The notes beneath the pieces were generated by a model. That model worked only from the letters and a program-made list of their open reading frames with translations, was not told the DNA's origin and did not search any database. The translations under genes were made by a program, and so were the position numbers. From the NCBI GenBank assembly GCA_023230285.1, contig JALNXP010000127.1, forward strand, positions 1-7,047: DNA of 7,047 nucleotides. Direction: 5' to 3'. Source of the DNA: Bacteroidales bacterium. GTDB lineage: Bacteria > Bacteroidota > Bacteroidia > Bacteroidales > BM520. Shown piece after piece: positions 6,450 through 7,047 of the stretch; positions within the stretch are counted from its first letter, which is position 1, and each line of letters begins with the position of its first letter.

Positions 6450-6575
6450 AAAAATATAGCAAAAGGCTAACATTGAATGATATAATGAAACTCAATGGGA
6501 TATTTGCCATCATTGAAACAGGAAGTAATCGAAACGCCTGAAAGGAAGTAGGAAAAATTATAAAATATATTAGTT

Positions 6576-6977
6576 ATGAAAAATAATAATGCAAACTGTA
6601 TGACTGATTACCGGAATAAAAGAATGTTGCAACAAGCAATTGTTGAATTAATAATTGGAACATCCGGTATTGTGGTATTGCTTTTTACACAAAACCAATG
6701 GAGTTACCTTTCAATCATTCTATATGGAATTATTTCTGTGTTTATGGTGAGAAGAACTGACACCGCAATGACGGATGAAGAAAAACAATGTATTAAAAAA
6801 CGTAACATTACTTCTCTCATTACATTACCTTTTTTTGCCGTCATTTGTTATTTTTCCGCCAACGAAACTATGAAAGGCAACTGGTTGTGGACTTTGCTGG
6901 CTGTATATCTATTTATAGTTGCACATGGACTTATGTTCATTGCTCCAATGAAAATTGTGCGACCCAACAAACGCTGA
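6576..6977 (+). CDS. Small four-helix membrane protein of unknown function
   Basis: This 133-residue protein has four likely transmembrane segments at about 20-37, 42-58, 76-94 and 102-124. A polar lead of about 17 residues and a basic tail (KIVRPNKR) point to the cytoplasmic side under the positive-inside rule. The loop between helices 2 and 3 is charged (TDTAMTDEEKQCIKKRN). I do not recognise a family or catalytic motif. It lies 126 bases after the sigma-linked membrane gene on the same strand, so it could be a third operon member or a target of the sigma factor. AGGAAG at 6543-6548 is too far (about 27 bases) to serve as its ribosome site. The ATG at 6576 is the first plausible start and gives a sensible lead. 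Confidence 0.7.
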   Translation: MKNNNANCMTDYRNKRMLQQAIVELIIGTSGIVVLLFTQNQWSYLSIILYGIISVFMVRRTDTAMTDEEKQCIKKRNITSLITLPFFAVICYFSANETMKGNWLWTLLAVYLFIVAHGLMFIAPMKIVRPNKR

Positions 6978-7047
6978 AGGATATTTTTAGCTCTTCTCTT
7001 TGTAAATTAACAGCACAAGTAATTTCCCCGATTGAATATTGTCAAGA

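Noticed and set aside
6499..6506. GATATTTG as a Bacteroides-type -7 element for the last membrane gene
   Set aside because: It matches TAnnTTTG except for the first base, but the nearest TTG upstream is about 23 bases away rather than the usual 19-21, so it is too weak to annotate.
6485..6541. A short 18-codon reading frame (MKLNGIFAIIETGSNRNA) between the two membrane genes
   Set aside because: It lacks a ribosome site and a recognisable family, and its length is within chance for AT-rich DNA. It could be a leader peptide, but nothing supports that.
6987..7046. A minus-strand frame open from the right edge to a TAA, about 19 codons (ending LLIYKEKS), possibly the tail of a convergent gene
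   Set aside because: Nineteen open codons are easily random, no family is recognisable, and the rest lies outside the window. It is neither supported nor excluded.

Overview
The window looks like chromosomal DNA from a Bacteroidales-type member of the Bacteroidota. It is AT-rich, most starts have little or no Shine-Dalgarno sequence, and several proteins (the Fic protein with a C-terminal winged helix, the DinD homologue, and the ECF sigma factor followed by a small membrane protein) are of kinds common in that group. This is an inference from protein style, not from a marker gene. All supported genes lie on the + strand.

Left and centre (1-5020) form a type I restriction-modification island. 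It opens with the last codons of an unidentified gene whose visible tail looks like a winged-helix end. Next come a DinD-like protein (158-994), a two-domain specificity subunit HsdS (1056-2261), a Fic-domain protein (2268-3407) and the methyltransferase subunit HsdM (3404-5020). hsdS, fic and hsdM are tightly packed: there are 6 bases between the first two and a 4-base ATGA overlap between the last two. Fic is therefore very likely co-expressed with the methyltransferase. No hsdR is present in the window; it would have to lie outside, or be absent.

The seam (5021-5361) holds only the first ~63 codons of a MATE-family efflux transporter. It breaks off abruptly into very AT-rich DNA: a hand count gives about 47% GC before about 5257 and about 21% after. 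This looks like a scar where two pieces of DNA were joined.

The right part (5362-6977) carries an ECF sigma factor, a one-base-overlapping gene for a four-helix membrane protein (candidate regulator of that sigma factor), and a second four-helix membrane protein of unknown function. The last 70 bases hold nothing I can support.

HsdS, HsdM and the missing HsdR would together methylate and restrict DNA at a bipartite site read by the two HsdS recognition domains. Fic (probable AMP transferase) and DinD are accessory genes whose part in this locus is not established. The most notable signals are the Fic gene wedged between hsdS and hsdM, with a built-in VbhA-like antitoxin region that has Asp where Glu is expected; two adjoining perfect inverted repeats inside the second recognition domain of hsdS; and the truncated MATE gene at the composition break.
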